In this document: positions 26,053 to 34,512 of the stretch, in pieces | How positions within the stretch are numbered: the first letter of the stretch is position 1 | How the letters are laid out: every line of letters starts with the position of its first letter | Source: Algorimicrobium hallyeonense | GTDB taxonomy: Bacteria; Bacteroidota; Bacteroidia; Flavobacteriales; Flavobacteriaceae | Direction of reading: 5' to 3' | NCBI RefSeq assembly: GCF_042657385.1 | Contig: NZ_JBHSLA010000004.1 | Span: forward strand, 247,402-311,401 | Length of the DNA: 64,000 nt | Made by a program: the position numbers and the translations under genes | Notes under the pieces: generated by a model | The model's database searches: none | What the model saw: the letters and a program-made list of their open reading frames with translations, nothing else | Told to the model about the DNA's origin: nothing

Positions 26053-26814
26053 ATGAAATTACAGCATTTACTCCTAACAATTATAGGGCTTACATTATTT
26101 AATTGTAAGCATGATACCTGGCAATTAAAACAGATTAAAGGGGAACAAATTACCATTACCGACTCCCTAAAATCTGACCCTGACATTGAGGCCTTTATTA
26201 AACCCTATCGCGAACATGTAAATAATGATTTAGATAGTGTGTTAAGCTATGCCGTTGATACATATTCTAAGAGCGATGGTGAATTCAATACGGCTATTGG
26301 AAATTTGTTTGCTGATGTTATCTATGAGCAATCCAATCCTGTTTTCTTCCAAAGGACGGGCAAAAACATTGATATGGTTCTACTAAATCATGGTGGTATT
26401 CGTGCTATAATTTCCAAAGGCCCAGTTTCGGCAAGAACAGCTTTTGAAATTATGCCGTTTGAAAATAGTATTGTTGTGGTAGGTATAAAAGGTAGTCAAA
26501 TTAACTTAATGACAGAATACTTATCAAAAGCTAAACGCGCGCACCCCATTGCAAAACTAAATTTAGTGTTAGATGCAGATTATAGTGTAAAAGAGGCAAC
26601 TATTTCCGGCAACCCTATTGATGTTAACAAAACCTATTACGTGGCAACCAACGATTACCTATATAATGGTGGTGATCATATGACCTTTTTTAAACCTGAA
26701 GAATCTATAGAAATTTTAGATTATAAAATTAGAAATGCGTTTATAGATTACTTTAAAAAGACAGACACAATTAGCCCTGTTATTGACAACCGCTTTATTA
26801 AATTAAAAAATTAA
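26053..26814 (+). CDS. 5'-nucleotidase C-terminal domain lipoprotein
   Basis: A 253-residue protein corresponding to the substrate-specificity (C-terminal) domain of UshA-type 5'-nucleotidases. Conserved features are LNHGGIRA and the YNGGDHMTFF nucleotide-stacking region near the C-terminus. It starts with a lipoprotein signal peptide ending LTLFNC, so it should be membrane-anchored outside the cytoplasm. I use the ATG at 26053; a TTG at 26041 is also in frame. The catalytic domain is in the next gene, 4 bases downstream. The two presumably act together on nucleotides or 2',3'-cyclic nucleotides. Confidence 0.9.
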   Translation: MKLQHLLLTIIGLTLFNCKHDTWQLKQIKGEQITITDSLKSDPDIEAFIKPYREHVNNDLDSVLSYAVDTYSKSDGEFNTAIGNLFADVIYEQSNPVFFQRTGKNIDMVLLNHGGIRAIISKGPVSARTAFEIMPFENSIVVVGIKGSQINLMTEYLSKAKRAHPIAKLNLVLDADYSVKEATISGNPIDVNKTYYVATNDYLYNGGDHMTFFKPEESIEILDYKIRNAFIDYFKKTDTISPVIDNRFIKLKN

Positions 26815-26818
26815 TCCT

Positions 26819-27736
26819 ATGAAACGTCGCGAATTTATTCAACAAACATCCGCTTCTGCCGCTTTTGTAACTGTAGGCGGTTTGGGGTTATCGTCCTTTT
26901 CTTCACCTGAAAAAACAACTAAAATCACGATACTTCATACCAACGATGTACACAGTCATATTGATCCGTTTGGCCCTGAAGATGGCCGAAACCCTAATAA
27001 AGGTGGAGTTGCCAGACGTGCCACATTAATTGATGCCATCCGAACCGAAAATCCAAATACATTATTACTGGATGCAGGCGATATTTTTCAAGGGACACCC
27101 TATTTTAATTATTATGGTGGTGAGTTGGAGTTTAAACTCATGAGTAAGTTAAAATATGATGCAGCTACTATTGGAAACCATGATTTTGATAATGGATTAA
27201 ACGGCTTACATGCACAATTACCGCACGCGGAGTTCGATTTTCTATCTGCCAATTACGATTTTTCAAACACCATAATGGATGGGTTTGTAAAACCCTATAA
27301 AACGTTTACCAAAAATGGTATTAAAATAGGTGTATTTGGTTTAGGAATTGAACTTGCTGGCTTGGTAGACAAAATTATGTATAAGGAAACCAAATATTTG
27401 GATCCTGTTGAAATAAGTCAAGATATGACGCGTATTTTAAAAGAAAATGAAAAATGTGATTTAGTAATCTGCTTATCTCATATGGGCTATTACTACAAAA
27501 ACAATTCTGATAAAATTAGCGATTTAAGTTTAGCCGCAAAAACAAAAGATATAGATTTAATAATTGGTGGTCATACACATACTTTTTTATCAAAACCAAC
27601 GGTTGTTAAAAACAGTTTAGGCAAAAATATGCTTGTTAACCAAGTTGGTTGCTTCGGGATTAACCTCGGGAAAATAGAGTTTTATTTTGATAAAGATAAA
27701 AATATGACCAGTACTGGAACTTCCATCATTGTTTAA
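26819..27736 (+). CDS. 5'-nucleotidase catalytic (metallophosphatase) domain with Tat-type signal
   Basis: A 305-residue calcineurin-like metallophosphatase. Metal-binding motifs are HTNDVHSH (40-47), DAGDIFQG (85-92), GNHDFDNG (119-126) and GGHTHTF (about 247-253). The N-terminus KRREFIQQTSASAAF looks like a twin-arginine signal, so the protein is probably exported folded. It follows the 5'-nucleotidase C-terminal-domain gene by 4 bases. Its stop overlaps that of the converging YhhN-like gene, and a likely terminator sits inside that neighbour. Confidence 0.92.
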   Translation: MKRREFIQQTSASAAFVTVGGLGLSSFSSPEKTTKITILHTNDVHSHIDPFGPEDGRNPNKGGVARRATLIDAIRTENPNTLLLDAGDIFQGTPYFNYYGGELEFKLMSKLKYDAATIGNHDFDNGLNGLHAQLPHAEFDFLSANYDFSNTIMDGFVKPYKTFTKNGIKIGVFGLGIELAGLVDKIMYKETKYLDPVEISQDMTRILKENEKCDLVICLSHMGYYYKNNSDKISDLSLAAKTKDIDLIIGGHTHTFLSKPTVVKNSLGKNMLVNQVGCFGINLGKIEFYFDKDKNMTSTGTSIIV

Positions 27737-28485
27737 ACGCCAATCGTTTCTGCCGTAGTTGAAACCTTGCTTAGTACTAAGCGTTTTTTTCGTTTTCTAT
27801 TATATTCAATAATATAACCGAATAAAAAGAACAGCCCCAGTACATGTAAAAGTCTATCTAAAACGACAAACATATCGTGATACACATAGTAATTACTGAT
27901 ATAATAAAGTACATCCGAAAAAACAAAGCAAAGCGCTGTAGTCAAAAATAGAATAGATGCTTTCGTATCTTTATTTAAATACGTAGCAAACGCCATAAAA
28001 ACTAAAGCCATGAGTGCAATGCTTTTTACAGCAAATAATGCAACTTCTGTCGTATCCGAAATTTGTATTTGTAAAACCGTAAATAGTTGATACATTAAAT
28101 ACGCGTTAATAGAAATCACGAGCAGTAAGCAAATACCGACAACCTTATCTATATTAAAAATTCGAATTCTTGAAACCGCTGCATAGCCTAAAGTAAAGTA
28201 ACTAATACAATAAAATAAGCTTGAAAGACTTACCATAAAAGGGTCTGAAAAGAATACAGACGAAAAATCTCCCAAAAAGGAAAACACGAGAAAAGTAATC
28301 ATAACCGCATTTATGTATTTATTTTTAATTAAATAATACATAAACAAAAAAGGAATAAACATTGGTTTCGTTACTTGAATCAGTAAATCATTTTCGCTCA
28401 AAATTGCGAAGACATTTATAAATACAAGAAAAAACAGAACGAATACAAGATTCCTATTGTAACTAATTTGTAGCCAATTTTTCAC
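27733..28485 (-). CDS. YhhN-like polytopic membrane protein (copy 1)
   Basis: A 250-residue protein with about eight hydrophobic segments. It resembles the YhhN/TMEM86 (lysoplasmalogenase) family at low similarity: TKPMFIPFL (39-47) matches the KP-containing helix, FSFLGD (68-73) matches the Asp-containing motif, and FSD (189-191) matches the second Asp site. If the assignment is right it may hydrolyse vinyl-ether lysolipids, but the substrate is not shown. A paralogue follows upstream at 28657-29385. Its 3' end appears to contain the terminator of the converging metallophosphatase gene. Confidence 0.7.
   Translation of the reverse strand: MKNWLQISYNRNLVFVLFFLVFINVFAILSENDLLIQVTKPMFIPFLFMYYLIKNKYINAVMITFLVFSFLGDFSSVFFSDPFMVSLSSLFYCISYFTLGYAAVSRIRIFNIDKVVGICLLLVISINAYLMYQLFTVLQIQISDTTEVALFAVKSIALMALVFMAFATYLNKDTKASILFLTTALCFVFSDVLYYISNYYVYHDMFVVLDRLLHVLGLFFLFGYIIEYNRKRKKRLVLSKVSTTAETIGV
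27769..27790 (+). terminator. Probable terminator of the 5'-nucleotidase operon, inside the opposing gene
   Basis: The perfect palindrome GCTTAGTACTAAGC (27769-27782) is followed by G and seven T on the plus strand, 33 bases past the metallophosphatase stop but within the 3' coding end of the YhhN-like gene. Confidence 0.6.
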
Positions 28486-28511
28486 AGTAGATATTCATAA
28501 GTAGGTTGAAA

Positions 28512-28519
28512 CAAATATA
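28512..28519 (-). promoter_or_regulatory. -7 promoter element of YhhN-like copy 1
   Basis: TATATTTG on the minus strand is an exact TAnnTTTG, 26 bases before the start codon. The rest of the 28486-28656 spacer holds a direct repeat (AAAGGAATTTT near 28619 and 28643) of unknown meaning. Confidence 0.5.
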
Positions 28520-28656
28520 GCAAAAAAAAGTTAGTTTATCGTTTCAAACGTGCATTTCATCGAATAATATGTTAAAATTTGGCATATCCATCAATTTTAG
28601 ACACGATATTAACACATGTAAAAGGAATTTTTTATTGAAAAAAGGAATTTTGTAAA

Positions 28657-29385
28657 CTATGCAAAGAAATGCACTTTCTTGTTTTTCACTTTAGATTGAA
28701 AGTAAAAGAAGCAAAAGGCTAAAACAAATAATATGGTTTGGGCAATATTGAGCACATCCTGATCTGCTATGTAGAAATAAGCAATTTGGATCACTTCTGA
28801 AAAAACAATACAAACAGAACCAAAAAATAAGAGCAAGGTTTTTTTATTGTCGTTATAAAAATAACTAATTAAAGAAATAGTCAATAACAAGAGCATAACA
28901 ATATTATAAACAAACTCAACACCTATTAAATAACCCGAGGAATCAATTTGAAATTCTGGATTAACAATCGTTATTAAAACATAAATTATATAAATATTCA
29001 GCACCAGCAAAACAACGACATGTATCAAATAGCTTTTCAAAACTTTCCTCAAATTTATAGTTTTGAAAACCTCTAGAATTAAAAAGACATAAGCCAAGAT
29101 ATATGTAGCGTTTCCTAGCAAGTAATACATGTCTAATCTATGTTGACTCCAATCAAAACTGAAATAATCTAGAATAGTCGAAAGTTCGGCAATAGAGAAT
29201 AAAACAAGGAATAATGAAAAGTATTTAGACCTTTCAGATACGTTAATGAAGTATAACACCGTAAAAAATGGTACAATTAAAGACTTGCTTCCGCTTGAAA
29301 GATATTCTTGACCACTAAATTGAAAAACGGCAAACAACACGCACAAAGCAATTATAAAAAATATTATAATATTGGTAATCTTCAT
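28657..29385 (-). CDS. YhhN-like polytopic membrane protein (copy 2, diverged)
   Basis: A 242-residue, roughly eight-segment membrane protein that matches copy 1 in length, segment spacing and local motifs: SKSLIVPFF (33-41) aligns with TKPMFIPFL, FSIAEL (63-68) with FSFLGD, and FSE (195-197) with FSD. Both Asp positions are thus not Asp here (one lost or shifted to Glu, one Glu). It may have lost or changed catalytic activity. Each copy has its own -7 element, so they can be controlled separately. The family name is tentative because similarity to true YhhN proteins is weak. Confidence 0.6.
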   Translation of the reverse strand: MKITNIIIFFIIALCVLFAVFQFSGQEYLSSGSKSLIVPFFTVLYFINVSERSKYFSLFLVLFSIAELSTILDYFSFDWSQHRLDMYYLLGNATYILAYVFLILEVFKTINLRKVLKSYLIHVVVLLVLNIYIIYVLITIVNPEFQIDSSGYLIGVEFVYNIVMLLLLTISLISYFYNDNKKTLLLFFGSVCIVFSEVIQIAYFYIADQDVLNIAQTILFVLAFCFFYFQSKVKNKKVHFFA

Positions 29386-29407
29386 TAATAACTATTGTAT
29401 TAAATGG

Positions 29408-29415
29408 CAAATATA
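29408..29415 (-). promoter_or_regulatory. -7 promoter element of YhhN-like copy 2
   Basis: TATATTTG on the minus strand, an exact TAnnTTTG, 22 bases before the start codon. Confidence 0.5.
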
Positions 29416-29475
29416 AATATAAAATTTGCGATTAATCGTAAATTTTGGCATTTTATCGATGAAATCACATATTCA

Positions 29476-31470
29476 TCATGAAATCATACTTAAAAAATCT
29501 TGTTCCGATATAATGGAAATACCTAAAGAATCTGCTTTTTCTTTTTTGCTGGGCCCCATATTATCACCAGCAACCACAAAATTTGTTTTAGATGAGATTG
29601 ATGATGATACTTTACCTCCATTATCCTCAATCAGTTTCTTTAATTCGTTTCTAGAAACGACATGAAAAACACCTGATACTACGAACGCTTGACCTTCTAA
29701 TTTATTGGTTTGATTGGCTAATTTTTCGGCTGAAATTTCCATTTGCACACCAAATCGTATTAACCGTTCAACAATTTCAATATTTGTTTGTGTTTGGAAA
29801 AAATCGGTCACACTTTCTGCTATTCGTACACCAATTTCATCAACAGTTACTAAATCAATAGTTGTTGCATTCGCTATAGCGCCAATTGTTTTATAATGCT
29901 TTACTAATTTTTTAGCTACAGTTTCACCTACATATCTAATGCCTAGAGCAAATAAAACACGTTCAAACGGAACGTCTTTACTGGCTTGAATACCATTTAA
30001 TAAATTTTCGGCACTTTTTTGTGCCATCCGTTCTAATGGCAAAATATCTTCTATGGTTAATTCATATAAATCCGAATAATTTAAAATCAATCCAGCATTA
30101 ACTAATAAGGCAACAGTTTCTCCTCCCAACCCATCAATATCCATTGCTTTCCTACTAATAAAATGTTGGATTCTACCAATAATTTGTGGTTTACAACCAT
30201 TATAATTTGGACAATAATGTTGTGCTTCCCCCTCTTGCCTAACTAAAGCGGTGTTACATTCTGGACAATGCGTAATATACTGAGTGGGTTGTGAATCTGC
30301 TGGACGCTGACTTAAATCGACAGCAATTATTTTAGGAATAATTTCGCCGCCTTTTTCAACAAAAACCATATCACCTTCACGAATATCTAATTTTTCAATT
30401 TGATCTGCGTTATGCAGTGATGCTCGTTTTACGGTAGTTCCAGCCAATTCTACAGGTTCTAAATTAGCAACCGGTGTAATAGCTCCCGTTCTACCAACTT
30501 GATATGTAATTTCATTGAGTCGGGTAGAAACTTGTTCGGCTTTAAATTTATAAGCCATAGCCCATCGTGGTGCTTTAGCCGTATAGCCTAATTCTTCTTG
30601 TTGTTGCAAATCATTCACCTTAATAACAACACCATCGGTTTCATAAGGCAAATTGTGTCGATGAATATCCCAATGCGCAATAAATTCTAAAACCGCATCC
30701 ATGGAATTTACTTCTTTTGCTATTTCAGGAACTTTAAATCCCCAAGAGCGTGCTTTTTCCAAGCTTTCAAATTGGGTTTTTATATTGAGATTATTTCCTG
30801 TAATATTATACAACAAACAGTCTAACGGTCGTTTAGCAACTTCACTACTATCTTGTAACTTTAAACTACCAGAGGCTGTATTTCGTGGATTTCTATAAGG
30901 TTCCTCTCCTATTTCTATCCGCTCTTCATTCATTTTAATAAAGCCTTCAAAAGGTAAAACTATTTCACCGCGAATATCAAATTTCTCCGGATAATCACCC
31001 TTCAATTGTAAGGGAACAGACTTAATGGTTTTAATATTAGCCGTTACATTATCACCTTGAAAACCGTCACCCCTTGTGACTGCTTTTAGTAATTTACCAT
31101 TTTCATAAGTGAGACTGATAGATGCTCCATCATATTTTAATTCACAGGTATAGCTAATAGCACCATCCACCATTTTTTTAATTCGCGTTTCCCAATCTAG
31201 CAAGTCCTCTTTAGAATACGAATTCTCTAGGGAATACATACGATGCTCATGAGCAACCGTTTCAAAATTCTTGGTGATTTCACCACCAACTCGTAAGGTA
31301 GGCGAACTAGCATCATAAAATTCTGGGTGTTTTGCTTCAAGTTCTTGAAGTTGCTTGAGTTTTACATCAAATTCAAAATCAGAAATAGTGGGATTGTCTT
31401 GTACATAATAATTGTAATTATGCTGACGCAATTCGTCTCGTAATGCTTTTATTTGTTCTTGTATACTCAT
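29476..31470 (-). CDS. ligA: NAD-dependent DNA ligase
   Basis: Seals nicks during replication and repair using NAD+. It has 664 residues, full length. The adenylation lysine is Lys112 in ELKYDGAS. The N-terminal Ia domain contains HNYNYYVQDNPTISD; an OB fold is followed by a four-Cys zinc finger (CPECN and later Cys residues, about 405-430), helix-hairpin-helix repeats and a C-terminal BRCT domain (about 590-664). It starts 4 bases after prmC and forms the run GNAT-prmC-ligA. Confidence 0.97.
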   Translation of the reverse strand: MSIQEQIKALRDELRQHNYNYYVQDNPTISDFEFDVKLKQLQELEAKHPEFYDASSPTLRVGGEITKNFETVAHEHRMYSLENSYSKEDLLDWETRIKKMVDGAISYTCELKYDGASISLTYENGKLLKAVTRGDGFQGDNVTANIKTIKSVPLQLKGDYPEKFDIRGEIVLPFEGFIKMNEERIEIGEEPYRNPRNTASGSLKLQDSSEVAKRPLDCLLYNITGNNLNIKTQFESLEKARSWGFKVPEIAKEVNSMDAVLEFIAHWDIHRHNLPYETDGVVIKVNDLQQQEELGYTAKAPRWAMAYKFKAEQVSTRLNEITYQVGRTGAITPVANLEPVELAGTTVKRASLHNADQIEKLDIREGDMVFVEKGGEIIPKIIAVDLSQRPADSQPTQYITHCPECNTALVRQEGEAQHYCPNYNGCKPQIIGRIQHFISRKAMDIDGLGGETVALLVNAGLILNYSDLYELTIEDILPLERMAQKSAENLLNGIQASKDVPFERVLFALGIRYVGETVAKKLVKHYKTIGAIANATTIDLVTVDEIGVRIAESVTDFFQTQTNIEIVERLIRFGVQMEISAEKLANQTNKLEGQAFVVSGVFHVVSRNELKKLIEDNGGKVSSSISSKTNFVVAGDNMGPSKKEKADSLGISIISEQDFLSMIS

Positions 31471-31474
31471 AAAC

Positions 31475-32341
31475 TTATTTCATTCCTTTTAGCATGCGCT
31501 TATTTCCGAACATATCGTTTTTTAATTCAATGTCTTTATATAGTGTCGTTTTCAGTAAGGTTTTCATTTCGGCGCCAAGATATTGATTAATTTCAAAAAA
31601 CAGCAAACCATTCTCCTTCAAAGCTCTCATAGCATAGTCGGAAATTGCGTTATAAAATTGCAACGGATTATCATCTTTTACAAACAAAGCCAAATGAGGC
31701 TCGTGCTGTAGGACATTATTTTTTATTTCTACTTTTTCAAGATCACGAACATAAGGTGGATTAGACACTATCACATCAAAAAAACCTGTTGCCGATTTCA
31801 ATATGTCATTTTGAATATCTAAAATACTATCTTCAATACATGTAATAGAAACGTTATTCAATTTCGCATTTTCTCGAGTCACTTGTAACGCTTCTGGACT
31901 CACATCTACAACATAAACATGTGCATTTGGTAAATGCTTTGCCAAACTTATAGCAATACAACCCGTTCCTGTGCCAATATCTAATAATTTTAATGGTTGA
32001 TCCTTTTTTCCTGAAAGCGATTTTAAAATCCAATCTACCAATTCCTCGGTTTCTGGTCGGGGAATTAAAGTATGTTTGTTCACCTTAAATGGCAATCCAT
32101 AAAATTCGGTTTTACCGATAATATGCTGAATGGGTTCCTCTAATTTTAATCGACTTAAAGCCTCAAATAGCGGTTGTTCCTCTTCTTTCGTTATGGTGTA
32201 ATTTGGCTCTAGAACTAATGAAATTCGGTTTAATCCTAAATAAAAATCGATGAGAATATTAAAAAAACTGCCCACTTCATCGGTTCCATATATGGAATCG
32301 AGTTCTTGATGAAATATGTTTTGGATCTCTTTTAAAATCAA
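31475..32341 (-). CDS. prmC: peptide chain release factor N5-glutamine methyltransferase
   Basis: Methylates the Gln of the GGQ motif in release factors. The 288-residue protein has an N-terminal helical domain, SAM-binding LLDIGTGTGCIAISLA (about 120-135) and the catalytic VSNPPYV. The IPRPETEELVDW segment is also diagnostic. It lies 28 bases after the acetyltransferase and 4 bases before ligA. Confidence 0.95.
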   Translation of the reverse strand: MILKEIQNIFHQELDSIYGTDEVGSFFNILIDFYLGLNRISLVLEPNYTITKEEEQPLFEALSRLKLEEPIQHIIGKTEFYGLPFKVNKHTLIPRPETEELVDWILKSLSGKKDQPLKLLDIGTGTGCIAISLAKHLPNAHVYVVDVSPEALQVTRENAKLNNVSITCIEDSILDIQNDILKSATGFFDVIVSNPPYVRDLEKVEIKNNVLQHEPHLALFVKDDNPLQFYNAISDYAMRALKENGLLFFEINQYLGAEMKTLLKTTLYKDIELKNDMFGNKRMLKGMK

Positions 32342-32369
32342 AATATAATTGTTTGTATATTTCCTTGGT

Positions 32370-32861
32370 TCATAATTGTTTCAGCATCCAAACATTACAA
32401 GAATAATGACCTGTACTTCCCATGGAAGCAGACAAAGGCTGAAAACCAACCTTTTTATAAAGCTTTTGTGCGCCAACCATAAATGGTAAGGTTTCTAAAT
32501 AACAGGATTCAAAACCAAATTCTTGTGCTTTTTTCAGACAAACAGCAATCATTTTAGAGCCCAAACCCAAACCGCGGGCTTCGGGTAAGAAATACATTTT
32601 TTGTAATTCGCAAACAGTTTCAGCTGCTCCTTCTAAAGGCGCAATGCCACAACCTCCAATAATTTTTTGGTTATTAACAACAACAAAATAAGCCATTTTA
32701 GGTTTGTTATAGGTTTCCGTCATCACATCTAATGCCGCATCTTCATAAGCTGTTCCTACTTTAGGTCCATCTAACTCCTCAAAAACAGAGCGAATAACAG
32801 CTGCAATTTGCGCATTATCTACTTGGGTAATTTCTCTAATAACAATATTATTTTGACTCAC
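32370..32861 (-). CDS. GNAT family N-acetyltransferase
   Basis: A 163-residue acetyltransferase. The acetyl-CoA-binding motif A is visible as LPEARGLGLGSKMI (about 103-116), followed by FGFESCYLET. The substrate is unknown. It is divergent from ribD with only 35 bases between the start codons, so the two promoters must overlap each other or the coding ends. It probably shares a transcript with prmC and ligA. Confidence 0.9.
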   Translation of the reverse strand: MSQNNIVIREITQVDNAQIAAVIRSVFEELDGPKVGTAYEDAALDVMTETYNKPKMAYFVVVNNQKIIGGCGIAPLEGAAETVCELQKMYFLPEARGLGLGSKMIAVCLKKAQEFGFESCYLETLPFMVGAQKLYKKVGFQPLSASMGSTGHYSCNVWMLKQL

Positions 32862-32896
32862 TTTAATGTCTTATTTTTACATCTTGAAATTCTGGG

Positions 32897-33904
32897 ATGA
32901 AGATACATGAAAAATACATAAATCGTTGCATTGAAATTGCCAAAAATGGATTGGGAACTACGGCTCCAAACCCTATGGTAGGCTCGGTAATTGTATATAA
33001 AAATCAAATAATTGGCGAAGGTTATACAAGTCCCTTTGGCGGACCACATGCTGAAGTTAATACCATTCAGTCAGTTAAAGACAAAACACTTTTAAAAGAG
33101 GCCACGCTATATGTAACTTTAGAACCTTGTAGCCATTTCGGGAAAACACCACCTTGTAGTGATTTAATTATAAACCACAACATTCCAAATGTTGTTATTG
33201 GAACGACAGACACCCATAGTAAAGTAGCTGGTAATGGCATTAAAAAGTTAATAGAAGCTGGATGTCATGTTACCGTTGGCATTTTAGAAGATTCCTGTAA
33301 AGAACATCACAAGCGTTTTTTTACGTTTCATAATAAGAAACGGCCTTATATTATATTAAAATGGGCTGAAACTGCTGATGGTTTTATAGCACCAAAAATT
33401 CGTAACGAACAAAAACCCGTTTGGATTACCAATGAATTTTCACGTCAATTAGTTCATAAATGGCGCACTGAAGAACAAGCCATTTTAATAGGAACCAACA
33501 CAGCTTTGGCAGATAACCCAAGCTTAACCGTTAGAGATTGGACAGGTAAAAATCCCATTCGGTTTGTAATGGATAAACAGCAGAAACTTTCCAATGATTT
33601 CGCCGTTTTTAATAACGAAGCTGAAACCATCCGGATTACGGAAAGCGATGTCGATTTTAACAAACCACTTGCCTTACAAATTGGTGAGTTTTTACATAAA
33701 AAGAACATTCAATCCGTAATTATTGAAGGTGGTGCACGAACACTTCAAACCTTTATTGATGAAAACTTATGGGATGAAGCCCGTATATTTACAGGGAAAA
33801 CGACATTTACAGAAGGCACAAAAGCGCCTAGTTTTTCTGGTGAATTACTAGAAGAAATGTCTATCCAAGATGATACGTTACGGATTTTCAAAAATATGAT
33901 ATGA
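32897..33904 (+). CDS. ribD: bifunctional riboflavin deaminase/reductase
   Basis: Catalyses the deamination and side-chain reduction steps of riboflavin synthesis. The 335-residue protein has an N-terminal deaminase domain with zinc ligands His51 (HAEVNTI), Cys78 and Cys87 (PCSHFGKTPPC), and a C-terminal NADPH reductase domain (from about 150) with LKWAETADGFIA and VIIEGGARTLQTF. The stop overlaps the next start by 4 bases. No other rib gene is in the window and no FMN riboswitch is seen in the very short upstream region. Confidence 0.95.
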   Translation: MKIHEKYINRCIEIAKNGLGTTAPNPMVGSVIVYKNQIIGEGYTSPFGGPHAEVNTIQSVKDKTLLKEATLYVTLEPCSHFGKTPPCSDLIINHNIPNVVIGTTDTHSKVAGNGIKKLIEAGCHVTVGILEDSCKEHHKRFFTFHNKKRPYIILKWAETADGFIAPKIRNEQKPVWITNEFSRQLVHKWRTEEQAILIGTNTALADNPSLTVRDWTGKNPIRFVMDKQQKLSNDFAVFNNEAETIRITESDVDFNKPLALQIGEFLHKKNIQSVIIEGGARTLQTFIDENLWDEARIFTGKTTFTEGTKAPSFSGELLEEMSIQDDTLRIFKNMI

Positions 33905-34512
33905 TTAAAATACTTATTTTCGACTTTGGCGATGTATTCATCAATTTAGATAAAGTTGGCGCTATGCAAAACGCTCTAAATCTATTTCAATTAAAAGAAT
34001 TTTCGCCTGAAATGATTGCTTGCAACGAAGCTTATGAGCAAGGCCAAATATCTTCCGAAGCATTTATTACTTTTTACAAAAATGAATTTCCTAATTTAAG
34101 TGAACCGGAGATTTTAGATGCTTGGAATTATATTTTAAAAGATTTCCCAACACATAGATTAGCGTTTTTAAAACAATTGGCATCCGATAAAAAATACCAA
34201 CTCATATTATTAAGCAATACCAATGCGCTTCATATTAAATGGATTCAAGAGCGCGTTGCTTTTTATGACGACTTTAAATCGCAATTTGACCAATTTTATT
34301 TATCGCATGAAATCCAATTACGAAAACCCAATCATTCTATTTATCAATTTGTTTTAGATCAGAATAATTTAAATCCTAAAACGTGTTTGTTTATTGATGA
34401 CACGGAAGAAAACATACATGCTGCTTCGCAATTAGGTATTCATACTTGGCACATTAACCCCGAAACAGATGATATTGTTAATTTATTCAACGTTAAAAAA
34501 GACCTCTTTTGA
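33901..34512 (+). CDS. HAD family hydrolase
   Basis: A 203-residue haloacid-dehalogenase-like phosphatase. Motif I is FDFGDVFINLD (the second Asp of the usual DxD appears as Gly-Asp-Val, so the nucleophile is Asp8 with a non-standard +2 position). Motif II is LLSNTN, and the motif III/IV region is RKPNHSIYQ and FIDDTEENIHAA. The substrate is unknown. It overlaps ribD and the EamA gene by 4 bases each. A nucleotide or sugar phosphate substrate would fit, but the missing second acidic residue makes the exact activity uncertain. Confidence 0.88.
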   Translation: MIKILIFDFGDVFINLDKVGAMQNALNLFQLKEFSPEMIACNEAYEQGQISSEAFITFYKNEFPNLSEPEILDAWNYILKDFPTHRLAFLKQLASDKKYQLILLSNTNALHIKWIQERVAFYDDFKSQFDQFYLSHEIQLRKPNHSIYQFVLDQNNLNPKTCLFIDDTEENIHAASQLGIHTWHINPETDDIVNLFNVKKDLF

